Shown here: positions 7,612-15,674 of the stretch, in pieces
How positions within the stretch are numbered: the first letter of the stretch is position 1
Layout: each line of letters begins with the position of its first letter
Assembly: GCF_001029505.1 (NCBI RefSeq)
Contig: NZ_LEKH01000020.1
Span: 1-48,270 of the forward strand
DNA length: 48,270 bases
Direction: 5' to 3'
Source of the DNA: Rubrobacter aplysinae
GTDB taxonomy: Bacteria; Actinomycetota; Rubrobacteria; Rubrobacterales; Rubrobacteraceae
Translations under genes and position numbers: made by a program
The notes under the pieces: generated by a model
Told to the model about the DNA's origin: nothing
Seen by the model: only the letters and a program-made list of their open reading frames with translations
The model's database searches: none

Positions 7612-7857
7612 CTAAACGAGCGAGAAGCCTTTGAGGTCCTCTGCCCGCTCGGGGATGTCGAGTTCACCACCGTGTTGTGTCAGGAACTTGGGGAGGTTGT
7701 CGGCGTCTACGAACTCCAGGCCCAGGATTTGGCCCCCGGAGTCTATGTCGAGGTTTACGCCTTCTTCTAGCTCCACGGTGCGCGTCACGGCACCGTCCGG
7801 GATCTCCCGAAAGTAGATGTAGAGGGCGTTTACTTCGCTGTCTAGCTCGAATCTCAT
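7612..7857 (-). CDS. DUF2283 family protein (antitoxin-like partner)
   Basis: An 81-residue protein with the typical DUF2283 layout: ALYIYF near the N-terminus, an acidic VNLDIDSGGQILGLEF hairpin, and a short C-terminal tail. The family is small, often encoded beside DUF4258 proteins, and usually discussed as the antitoxin-like member of such pairs; its biochemistry is not settled. It starts three bases after the stop of the DUF4258 gene, so the two are cotranscribed. The role here is inferred from family and pairing. Confidence 0.85.
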   Translation of the reverse strand: MRFELDSEVNALYIYFREIPDGAVTRTVELEEGVNLDIDSGGQILGLEFVDADNLPKFLTQHGGELDIPERAEDLKGFSLV

Positions 7858-7860
7858 ACG

Positions 7861-8103
7861 CTACCGATCCAAGACCTTGACGGTGACTATGTGGAATTGG
7901 CCGGTCATTGACTCAGTATAAACCACTTCTAGGGCACGCCCTCCTAAAGATCGACCACGTTGCGTACGTTTCCTTTGGCTCGGATGACTCCGTCCCCTGC
8001 CTGATAAGACGTTCTCTATGTCTTCCAGAGATACGTTCCGCTCGTTCATGCGTCTCCGGGCGTGGCTGCTCAGGGAGATCCGCACGTCAAACCGTCGCTG
8101 CAA
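7861..8103 (-). CDS. DUF4258 family protein (toxin-like partner)
   Basis: An 80-residue basic protein. The family core is present: LSSHARRRMNERNVSLEDIENVL, a basic middle, and the closing strands LEVVYTES and FHIVTVKVL. DUF4258 proteins resemble small RelE-like folds and are commonly paired with DUF2283 or other antitoxin-like partners. The start is a TTG at 8103 without a clear ribosome site; a GTG at 8085 is possible. Two palindromes lie directly upstream. The pair sits between two copies of the 3' end of another gene. Toxicity is inference. Confidence 0.8.
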   Translation of the reverse strand: MQRRFDVRISLSSHARRRMNERNVSLEDIENVLSGRGRSHPSQRKRTQRGRSLGGRALEVVYTESMTGQFHIVTVKVLDR

Positions 8104-8106
8104 TCT

Positions 8107-8138
8107 GGCATGTCGGGCATGCCGGAAGTTTTAACTTC
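8107..8138. promoter_or_regulatory. Two adjacent palindromes upstream of the DUF4258/DUF2283 pair
   Basis: GGCATG-TCGGG-CATGCC (8107-8123) and GAAGTT-TT-AACTTC (8125-8138) are both perfect. They fill the space between the stop of the upstream gene and the DUF4258 start. The first is placed like an autoregulatory operator; the second may instead end transcription of the upstream gene. Confidence 0.55.
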
Positions 8139-8449
8139 TACACTTCCAGTGTCGAGGTTTTGGGCTCGCCTTCCTCGTACTTGGCGGACTGGAGCGTCTT
8201 CCAGGAGAACTGGGTGAGCGTCTCGTCCGAGGGGGACTTGGCGAGGTCGGGGTCGGTCCTGGCTATTGCCCGGCGGGCGGTCTCTACAGCCCAGTCGAGG
8301 GAGCGTGTAATCTCGAACGCCCGTGCGGCCTGGTACTTTATCTGTAGCGTCTCCGGCTCGGCGTCGTCGGCGGAGAAAGTTAGCTCATACTCCTCCGTGC
8401 GGCTCTCGTAGTCCCCGATGCGCCGGGCCGTGCAGGTTAGCTCTGTCAT
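8138..8449 (-). CDS. Hypothetical protein, intact paralogue of the 7511 remnant
   Basis: I do not recognise this 103-residue acidic protein. It has a beta-rich N-terminal half (ARRIGDYESRTEEYELTF, TLQIKYQAARAFEITRSLDWAVETARRAI) and a C-terminal tail, TLQSAKYEEGEPKTSTLEV, that is duplicated at 7511-7580. Its start is an ATG with no ribosome site; TAGGAT lies exactly six bases before it on the minus strand, which fits a leaderless mRNA. It is divergent from 8503. No signal peptide or membrane segment is seen. Confidence 0.7.
   Translation of the reverse strand: MTELTCTARRIGDYESRTEEYELTFSADDAEPETLQIKYQAARAFEITRSLDWAVETARRAIARTDPDLAKSPSDETLTQFSWKTLQSAKYEEGEPKTSTLEV
8154..8182. repeat. 29-bp direct repeat, copy 2
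   Basis: Second copy of the repeat at 7527-7555, here inside the C-terminal codons of the intact gene at 8138-8449. Confidence 0.92.
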
Positions 8450-8455
8450 GGCCGC

Positions 8456-8496
8456 ATCCTAACACCGGGGGGATGGGCGTACCGGCATGATATAAC
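8456..8496. promoter_or_regulatory. Back-to-back leaderless promoters
   Basis: On the minus strand TAGGAT (8461-8456) is six bases from the ATG at 8449. On the plus strand TATAAC (8491-8496) is six bases from the ATG at 8503. With the normal -12 to -7 placement, both start codons fall on the predicted +1 base. Confidence 0.6.
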
Positions 8497-8502
8497 GCCG
8501 CT

Positions 8503-8961
8503 ATGGATCTTGAGGCCCTCCACGGCGGCTCTTTCGTACACTGGGAGCGGGTCGCGGGCTCCTGGAGCAAGCGCACCGTCTCCTCGCGCCTCTTGCTCTT
8601 CGCCGCCCGCCACTACCTGGCCGCCGTGGGCGACGCGGCGCCCGACCCCGAGCGGCAGGAGCTGCTCGAAGGGGCTCCGCTGCCGAAAGAGGTCAAGGAT
8701 GCCTTTACGAGGCCGCCACAGGCCCCGGGCGACGAGCGGGACCGGTTGTGGGGAGAGTTCGTGGATGCCGCCGTGGTCGCGGAGCTGGATGTGATCTCCT
8801 ACGGCGAGCGTCCGCCGCTGCTGCACGAGCTGCGAAACGGCCTGGAGGCCGCCGCCGAGGAGGCCGGTCCACAGACCCCGCTGGGACGGTGGCTCACCTC
8901 CCGCCGTGAAGCGTTGCCGGGCTCTGACCTGCCCGACGACCCGGAGTTCGTGCCCGTGTAG
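8503..8961 (+). CDS. Hypothetical cytoplasmic protein
   Basis: A 152-residue protein that I cannot assign. It looks largely helical, with several Arg/Glu-rich segments (SWSKRTVSSRLLLFAARHY, LLHELRNGLEAAAEEAG), and a Pro/Asp-rich end (PDDPEFVPV). No signal peptide, membrane span or catalytic motif is visible. Codon use matches its neighbours, with third-position GC throughout, so it is very likely a real gene. The ATG is six bases after TATAAC and lacks a ribosome site, which suggests leaderless expression. Confidence 0.7.
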   Translation: MDLEALHGGSFVHWERVAGSWSKRTVSSRLLLFAARHYLAAVGDAAPDPERQELLEGAPLPKEVKDAFTRPPQAPGDERDRLWGEFVDAAVVAELDVISYGERPPLLHELRNGLEAAAEEAGPQTPLGRWLTSRREALPGSDLPDDPEFVPV

Positions 8962-9064
8962 CGGGCGTGGAGGCCGGAGCTCTCGAGCCCCGGACGTTTG
9001 AAGTGTAGGCGCGAGCCCCGTACGGAGAGCATCTGATGAACAGACCCGGCGCCCGGGTTGCTCC

Positions 9065-9451
9065 CTACGATGCCTGAGCCGGAGCCTCGAAATCCCTGGC
9101 GAGACGTGTTTTTAGCAGAGACTCCGCTTGGCGCGCCGACTCCAGCTCTCCTCGCGGGATCTTTAATATCAGCGTGCCCTGCTCGTTGTTGGAGACGCCG
9201 CTCGTGGCCGCCGGGTCCTCCGCCTCTATGACGAGCCTGTTGCCGAGCAGGCCCGTCTTGAGCTCCACGGACCGGATCCCGGATACAGCCAGACTCACCC
9301 GCCGAGGCTCCTCTGTCCGGTATCCAAGCTTCAGCACTATACCCGTCTCGCCTACCTCGGCTATCCCGGAGCCCAGGGAGGGCGGACCGACGTATGCGCC
9401 GGTCTGGGGTAGCTTGAAAGTAAACCTTATCAGTCGCCCGCCTTGCTCCAT
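9065..9451 (-). CDS. Hypothetical PH-like beta-sandwich protein
   Basis: A 128-residue protein, not assigned to a named family. The order of short alternating strands and turns (IAEVGETGIVLKLGYR, RVSLAVSGIRSVELKTGLLGNRLVIEAED, GTLILKIPRGELESARQAESLLKTRL) followed by one C-terminal helix resembles bacterial pleckstrin-homology-like domains that bind lipids or proteins. This is fold-level inference only. No signal peptide is seen. The ATG has only a weak ribosome site. Confidence 0.65.
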   Translation of the reverse strand: MEQGGRLIRFTFKLPQTGAYVGPPSLGSGIAEVGETGIVLKLGYRTEEPRRVSLAVSGIRSVELKTGLLGNRLVIEAEDPAATSGVSNNEQGTLILKIPRGELESARQAESLLKTRLARDFEAPAQAS

Positions 9452-9812
9452 CGTCCACCCGCATTACGACTCCGGTTACAACCACGCCGCCCCTGACGTA
9501 GCCCCTGAGACGCGCCCTGTCAGAGAGGCGGAAGCTCCAGAATCCATTCTCCGTCTGCACGGATTCTCACGCAACCAGGCCGGGCCCCACTCGACGACTC
9601 GTCGAGTCTGCGTTGGAGGCGGAGGGTCATCGTATCTCGCAAAGCGAAATATATTCACCATAGAATGAAAAATACTCTGGAAAGCTCCGTCCCGTCCGGG
9701 TAAGATGCCGGGAGGCAGTCGTGTCCGGGCCGGGGAGGGCCGGAGGCGCGGTTCTGGAGACGTTCGATGTCGTTTGATGGCAGCGGCGGAAGCGAGAGAA
9801 AAGAGGGGTGGG
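9452..9812. other. 361-bp intergenic region upstream of malic enzyme
   Basis: No gene is supported. It holds a 7-bp inverted repeat, AGAATCC (9539-9545) with GGATTCT (9561-9567), and the perfect 19-bp palindrome at 9589-9607. An in-frame upstream reading of the malic enzyme from 9705 exists but is Arg/Gly-rich and unlike the enzyme. Confidence 0.55.
9589..9607. promoter_or_regulatory. Perfect 19-bp palindrome, operator-like
   Basis: ACTCGACGACTCGTCGAGT: nine-base arms around one central base. It lies about 205 bases before the malic enzyme start and has the size of a dimeric repressor site. Confidence 0.6.
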
Positions 9813-11273
<1,461 letters not shown>

Positions 11274-11319
11274 GGCAGTAGAGCACGCGGAGCGTATAGA
11301 AAGCTCTGCCATCCTCTGA

Positions 11320-11391
11320 CCGGGGCTACCGGGCACCCTGAGATCTTTTCGGGGTCCCCGATGGTCTCGGTAGCTGCACCGGTAGCCCCGG
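11320..11391. other. Long inverted repeat with nested hairpin, structured RNA or terminator
   Basis: CCGGGGCTACCGG (11320-11332) pairs perfectly over 13 bp with CCGGTAGCCCCGG (11379-11391). Inside the loop, TCGGGGTCCCCGA (11350-11362) forms its own hairpin. A further CGGTAGC at 11368-11374 can compete for the 5' arm. It lies 47 bases after the malic enzyme stop and 90 before the ferredoxin gene. No T-run follows. Confidence 0.6.
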
Positions 11392-11480
11392 AGACTGGGC
11401 CGGGAGTAGTGTTCTCCGGCGGAACGTCTCGTGGGAGGAGACGAGGAGCCGGTGGCAACCGCCCGCGAGGGACGTAGAAT

Positions 11481-11783
11481 GTGGCCATGCCGGTACCGAA
11501 ACAGATATTCGTGTGCGCCACTCCTGGGGAGGGGCGTTGTGGAGAGAAGGGCGGGGGCGAGCTACTGGAGAGGTTCCGGGAGGAGATCTCCTCCCGTGGG
11601 CACCCCTCCGGGCTCGTGCTGCGTAACTCGTGTACCCGCCGCCACGAGGAAGGTCCGGTCGTCTTCGTCTTCCCGGATGACGTGTGGTACACGCGGGTAA
11701 CGCAGGCGGAGGTCCCGGAGATAGTGGAGCGTCACCTGGAGAGGCGGGAGGAGAGACGGGACCACGATACGGGGGCCGCGTAG
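11481..11783 (+). CDS. Thioredoxin-like [2Fe-2S] ferredoxin-family protein with an altered ligand
   Basis: A 100-residue protein of the (2Fe-2S) ferredoxin family with thioredoxin-like fold. Family marks: VCATPGEGRCGEKGGGELL near the N-terminus, NSCTRRHEEGPVVFVFPDDVWYTRV in the middle, then VPEIVERHLERRE. Visible cysteines are Cys12, Cys20 and Cys51. The fourth ligand, normally Cys four residues after Cys51 (CLGxC-type), is His55. The protein either holds a Cys3His cluster or has lost it. The GTG at 11481 has GAGGGA eight bases upstream; the ATG at 11487 is possible. The adjacent NDH-2 gene is convergent, so no shared operon is implied. Confidence 0.8.
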   Translation: MAMPVPKQIFVCATPGEGRCGEKGGGELLERFREEISSRGHPSGLVLRNSCTRRHEEGPVVFVFPDDVWYTRVTQAEVPEIVERHLERREERRDHDTGAA

Positions 11784-11793
11784 TTTACGTAGC

Positions 11794-13047
11794 CTAACGC
11801 CGGTCTGCTAGACGCCCGGTGGTGTCGAATCCCAGACGGCCGATGGTGCGCTCCATGGACCAGTCCGCGCCCGTGAGGAGCCGGGCCCGGCGGCCCCGCA
11901 GGTAGTAGAGGAAGATGCTCCGGTACAGGGCCTGGGCCTTCGGGCCGGAGAACTTTGCTCCCGCCGCCTCGGCGACCGCGCTCTCGGGCCCGAGGCTCAC
12001 GACGTAGCCCCGGTCGAAGTACGAGAATGGCCGGCGCTCCCGACCCCGCGTGCGGCGATCGAGATCCCGGGCGATCCAGGGTCCCTGCTGTACGGCCACG
12101 GAGGCGGTCGGGGGCAGCGGGCCGTGGTCCGGGTCCGTGTACACCCCGGCGTCGCCCGGGACGTAGATCTCCGGGTGATCCGGCAACGTGAGGTAGCCGT
12201 CAAGCGCCGCCCTCCCGGAACCGTCGGTCTCGGCATCCAGGGAGCCGTTTAGCGGCGCGGCGTGTACCCCGGCGGTCCACACGCGGGCGCGGGCCGGTAT
12301 ACGCTCGTCTCCGGCGCTTACGCCGTCGCCGTCGGCCCCGGTGACCGGGGTGTTCAGCCGCACCTCGACGCCCAGCTCCCGTAGCTCCCGCAGGGCGACT
12401 TCGTGGAAGTAGGGGTCGAGCCAACCCAGCAGCCGGTCCGTGGCCTCCAGGAGCACCACCCGGGGCTCCCGCGCCGGGGGGCGGGGCGTGCGCTTCTTCA
12501 GATAGTCGAAGAGGGAGGCTATCTCGGCGGCTAGCTCCACGCCGGTGGCCCCGCCGCCGACGAGCGTGACCGTAAGTGTCCCCTCCGCTTCGTCTCCACG
12601 CACGGAGTCTCTCCAGGCTTCGTCCAGAGCGGAACGTAGCGAGAGGGCGTCCCCGAGCGACCAGAAGAGCCCGAAGCTATCCGCCATCTCCGCGGGCGGC
12701 GGGGTGGGACGGCTGCCGGCCGCGAGCACCAGGTACTCGTACTCCACGGGGCCGGCGCTCGTGTGCAGGGTGCGGGTCTCGGGGGAGATACCCTCTACGC
12801 TCGCCCGGAGAAAGTCGCAGCGGCCCCGGCACAGAGCGGGTATGCTGCTCCGGACGCTATCCGGGTGGACCCTGCCCACGGCGACCTCGTGGATCAGGGG
12901 TATGAAGTCCCACTCGGTCTCTTGGTCCACGAGCAGCGTCTGACCGGGGCGGCGCAGCGAGGGCGGCAGGCTCCGGATGAGCGAGGCTCCTGCGAAGCCC
13001 GCGCCCACCACGACCACCCGTGAGCGCCGGGGCTCCGGGGGGGTCAT
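11794..13047 (-). CDS. Type II NADH dehydrogenase-like FAD oxidoreductase
   Basis: A 417-residue pyridine nucleotide-disulfide family flavoprotein, most like single-subunit NADH:quinone oxidoreductase (NDH-2) that feeds electrons to the quinone pool without pumping protons. Two dinucleotide-binding motifs are visible: VVVVGAGFAGASL (about 11-23) for FAD and VTLVGGGATGVELAAE (about 160-175) for NADH. The second FAD motif is EIYVPGDAGVY. No transmembrane segment is seen; the basic and aromatic C-terminal part (ALYRSIFLYYLRGRRARLL) could attach to the membrane surface as in other NDH-2. Some relatives are soluble ferredoxin or sulfide oxidoreductases, but the redox-active CxxC of disulfide reductases is absent. 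Confidence 0.9.
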   Translation of the reverse strand: MTPPEPRRSRVVVVGAGFAGASLIRSLPPSLRRPGQTLLVDQETEWDFIPLIHEVAVGRVHPDSVRSSIPALCRGRCDFLRASVEGISPETRTLHTSAGPVEYEYLVLAAGSRPTPPPAEMADSFGLFWSLGDALSLRSALDEAWRDSVRGDEAEGTLTVTLVGGGATGVELAAEIASLFDYLKKRTPRPPAREPRVVLLEATDRLLGWLDPYFHEVALRELRELGVEVRLNTPVTGADGDGVSAGDERIPARARVWTAGVHAAPLNGSLDAETDGSGRAALDGYLTLPDHPEIYVPGDAGVYTDPDHGPLPPTASVAVQQGPWIARDLDRRTRGRERRPFSYFDRGYVVSLGPESAVAEAAGAKFSGPKAQALYRSIFLYYLRGRRARLLTGADWSMERTIGRLGFDTTGRLADRR

Positions 13048-13373
13048 CGCGCGCCCTCTGGTTGTGGGGCCCGTATCACGCTAAAGCACGTCTTTCGTAA
13101 GATCTCTACGCCTCCAGAGCCCTGGTGTGATGTTCGACGTGGTGGATCACGCCGAGAGTATACCGGTGCTTTGCCCATGACCGCCCGCAGAATCACCGGA
13201 GCCCGTCCGTACACACGATGAGCCCTGACTTACAGCATGCGTACCACACTTTACAAAGTGGGGAGACATCTCTAGACTTCGGGACGGGAGGCGAGCCGTG
13301 GGGTGACGGCGCGCGGGGAACCGGCATGGATACGGGGGAGAGTAGCCCTTGAGGGCTTGGAAAGGGGGCCGCT
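13048..13373. other. 326-bp intergenic region with a palindrome
   Basis: It lies between divergent NDH-2 and a hypothetical gene, so it should contain two promoters. The only clear element is CACTTT-AC-AAAGTG at 13247-13260, an AT-rich perfect palindrome in high-GC surroundings. I see no supported gene. Confidence 0.5.
13247..13260. promoter_or_regulatory. Operator-like palindrome CACTTTACAAAGTG
   Basis: Six-base perfect arms around AC, about 115 bases upstream of the gene at 13374 and about 200 from the NDH-2 start. Its AT-richness contrasts with the surroundings. Confidence 0.5.
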
Positions 13374-13742
13374 TTGCGGAACCGGGAGATTGGAGCCGCA
13401 GAGGCCGGCGACGGCCTCGCGGAGAGCCTGGCAGAGGTCGAGGCTGCGTCTCCGGGGCTCATCGTGCGCCACACGAGCCGCCGGTTGGGGGCGCTCGCGC
13501 CGGAGGAGGCGCGGGAGCGTTTGATCTCCGGCAGCATCTCGTTCGCGGAGTTCGTGGATCAGGTCGGAGACGGGTTCCGGGAGCTTCTGGAGTTCATGAC
13601 TGAGAACGACCTGCACCCCGGGCGTCCGGGGGAGGTTCTGTACTGTATCGAGCGCAACTCCCACACCGCGGGCCGCCGGGATCTCAGGATGCAGCTCAAG
13701 CATCTCTACGCCCCGCAGGCCCCAGAGCACAGGCGGGGATAG
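13374..13742 (+). CDS. Hypothetical protein
   Basis: I do not recognise this 122-residue protein. It is mostly helical and acidic in the first two thirds (GLAESLAEVEAASPG, RLISGSISFAEFVDQVGDGFRELLEFM) and more basic near the end (RNSHTAGRRDLRMQLKHLY). A single Cys (LYCIERN) is present. There is no signal peptide or membrane span. The TTG at 13374 is supported by AAAGGGGG five bases upstream. Third-codon GC fits a real gene. Confidence 0.65.
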   Translation: MRNREIGAAEAGDGLAESLAEVEAASPGLIVRHTSRRLGALAPEEARERLISGSISFAEFVDQVGDGFRELLEFMTENDLHPGRPGEVLYCIERNSHTAGRRDLRMQLKHLYAPQAPEHRRG

Positions 13743-13869
13743 ACGAGAGTAGGCATGGCCAGGCGGTGGCGGCTGTGGTTAATCCCGGGTATCGGGGCGG
13801 GTTTGGGTTTAGAATTCCGGTCGTGAAGCTCGTAAAGACCAGCCCGAGCGGATAACAGGGAGGAAGCCC

Positions 13870-14097
13870 GTGAGCGAAGATACCCAGAAAAAGGTCATCT
13901 CGATAGCGTCCACATTGATCGCTTCCCAGCTAGCCAGCAGGCTCGCGGGCAAGCTCCTGGCGGAGCCAGAGACCGAGAGCCGGAGGGTCAGGGACGACGC
14001 CAAGGAGGCGCTCGTAAAAGCGGTCTTCTCCCTGGTTTCGACGATCATAGCCTCCATAATAATCCGGCAGTTCTTGGCCAAGCGCTGGGGAGCCTAG
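13870..14097 (+). CDS. Small membrane-anchored hypothetical protein
   Basis: A 75-residue protein with a hydrophobic C-terminal segment (about 50-66: VFSLVSTIIASIIIRQF) followed by basic residues AKRW, as in a tail-anchored protein. The first half is an amphipathic helix (ISIASTLIASQLASRLAGKLL) joined by a charged linker (EPETESRRVRDDAKEA). The GTG start has GGAGG seven bases upstream. No known family is recognised. It stands alone between two plus-strand genes. Confidence 0.7.
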   Translation: MSEDTQKKVISIASTLIASQLASRLAGKLLAEPETESRRVRDDAKEALVKAVFSLVSTIIASIIIRQFLAKRWGA

Positions 14098-14190
14098 TAG
14101 GTCCAATAGACTCGGTAGAGCGGTCCCCGTCGCTTACGGTCCGGTGGAGGCTGCCTGAGAAGGGGGCGTGCCCTCTAGCTCCGGTTACGG

Positions 14191-14196
14191 TATCAT
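14191..14196 (+). promoter_or_regulatory. -10-like element of a probable leaderless gene
   Basis: TATCAT lies seven bases before the ATG at 14204, which has no ribosome site. This spacing supports that ATG over the GTG at 14168. Confidence 0.45.
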
Positions 14197-14203
14197 CCGT
14201 GGC

Positions 14204-15661
14204 ATGACTGCTACGCTGATCGTATTGCTTATTATAGTGGCCCTGATCGGGGTCTCGCTCGCGCTCGGGAGGACGTCCAGGGAGGCGCAGGCCGTCCGTG
14301 ACGACGAGTTTGTGGAGCTGGACGGCTCCTGGATCCGCTACCGGGTCACCGGTCAGGGTCCCCCGGTGCTGCTGGTCCACGGTCTGCTATCGTCGTCCAG
14401 GATCTGGGAACCGCTGGCCAAGAGGCTTTCGGGGCAGTTTACGGTGTACTCGTTGGACCTCCGGGGGTTCGGGGAGTCGGACAAGCCGCTTACCGGCTAC
14501 GGGGTGAGGCACGGCAGCCGCGTGCTGTACGCTTTCTGCTCCCATTTCAGGCTCAACAACGCGGCCATCGTCGGACACGACGTCGGCGGTGACATGGTCG
14601 TCAAGCTCGCCGCGGACCACCCGGAGTTCGCCCGGAGCGTGACGCTCGTCGCCGTCCCCGCAAACGAGGATCAGATGGACTTGCCGACCTCGCTGTGGCT
14701 CGCCACGCTGCCGGTTATCGGGCCGCTGTTCTACGTGATCGGGCAGTACGCGGACTTCGTGCGTAAGCTGTGGTTGAAGCCGTTCGTCTCGGACAAGCGG
14801 GACCTGCCCGAGGAGCTAATGGAGGACGCCGCCGCTTCCGTGCCCGCCGCGCTGCGCTCCACCTTCAACACCGTGAGGCGGGAGATCTCCCGTGAGCGTG
14901 TCGCCCGGCAGGCGCGGCATCTGCAGGCCCCGGTGCTGGTGCTCGCCGGCGAAGAGGACCAGATCGTGGACCCCCAGGCCGCCGAGGTGTGGGCCGGGAG
15001 TGCGCCGCGCTCGGAGGTGGCGATACTCGAAGGCTGCGGCCACCTGCCGATGAGCGAGCTACCAGAGGAGTTCAGCTCCCGCCTGCTCACCTTTCTCGCC
15101 GGGAACGAAAGCGGTCACTCCCGGAGGAGCTCCCGGGCACCACGCGAGGAGGCATCTTCTGGAATGCCCAGGGAGGTCAGGGACCCCCGGGAGTCCGGAC
15201 AGGACTCGCGCGGCATAGACGGCCTGGAGCCGGATGAGGAGGCCAGCGCCGCCGAGACCGCAGAACCTCCCCCCAGAGTCTCACGCGGGCCCGTGGGGAG
15301 GGGAGGCAGGCTCCGGCGGGCAGGCGCGGCTCGCCGTGAGGAAGACGATACCGGTGAGATGGGGTACGTGCCGGAGAAGAACGAGAGCCAGGAAGAGGAA
15401 CAGGCGAGAAAGCAAGAAGAGAGCAGGGAAGAGGGGCCGGAGGGTAGGCAAGAGGCCAAGCCTGCGGTGGAGCCCGGGGAGGACCCGGACTCCACGCGCC
15501 GCGTCGAGCGCCAGGACGGCGGTGGCCGGCCGGGCGGCGAGGATATCATCCCCGAGCTCCCCGACGACCTATTCCGCTGGTCCGACGTCCGTAAGGGCCG
15601 CCGTCGCGGGCGCGGTGAGGAAAATGGCGGCGGCCGCGAGAGCGGGGAACGGGGAGACTAG
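14204..15661 (+). CDS. Membrane-anchored alpha/beta hydrolase with long charged tail
   Basis: A 485-residue protein in three parts. An N-terminal membrane segment (about 2-22) comes first. An alpha/beta-hydrolase domain (about 35-300) has the oxyanion region LLVHGLLSS, nucleophile elbow VGHDVGG with Asp as nucleophile, acid in EEDQIVDP, and His in GCGHLPM. An Asp nucleophile points to the epoxide hydrolase or haloalkane/haloacetate dehalogenase branch rather than esterases. A tail of about 180 residues follows, very rich in Glu, Arg, Gln and Gly, with a closing motif PELPDDLFRWSDVRKGRRRGRG. Such a tail is not part of the family and looks disordered. The substrate is unknown. A GTG at 14168 would add 12 residues. 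Confidence 0.85.
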   Translation: MTATLIVLLIIVALIGVSLALGRTSREAQAVRDDEFVELDGSWIRYRVTGQGPPVLLVHGLLSSSRIWEPLAKRLSGQFTVYSLDLRGFGESDKPLTGYGVRHGSRVLYAFCSHFRLNNAAIVGHDVGGDMVVKLAADHPEFARSVTLVAVPANEDQMDLPTSLWLATLPVIGPLFYVIGQYADFVRKLWLKPFVSDKRDLPEELMEDAAASVPAALRSTFNTVRREISRERVARQARHLQAPVLVLAGEEDQIVDPQAAEVWAGSAPRSEVAILEGCGHLPMSELPEEFSSRLLTFLAGNESGHSRRSSRAPREEASSGMPREVRDPRESGQDSRGIDGLEPDEEASAAETAEPPPRVSRGPVGRGGRLRRAGAARREEDDTGEMGYVPEKNESQEEEQARKQEESREEGPEGRQEAKPAVEPGEDPDSTRRVERQDGGGRPGGEDIIPELPDDLFRWSDVRKGRRRGRGEENGGGRESGERGD

Positions 15662-15674
15662 GACCTGGTAGGAT

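Noticed and set aside
9705-9812. Longer N-terminus for malic enzyme
   Set aside because: Arg/Gly-rich, no similarity to the ACT domain, and the ATG at 9813 has a good ribosome site.
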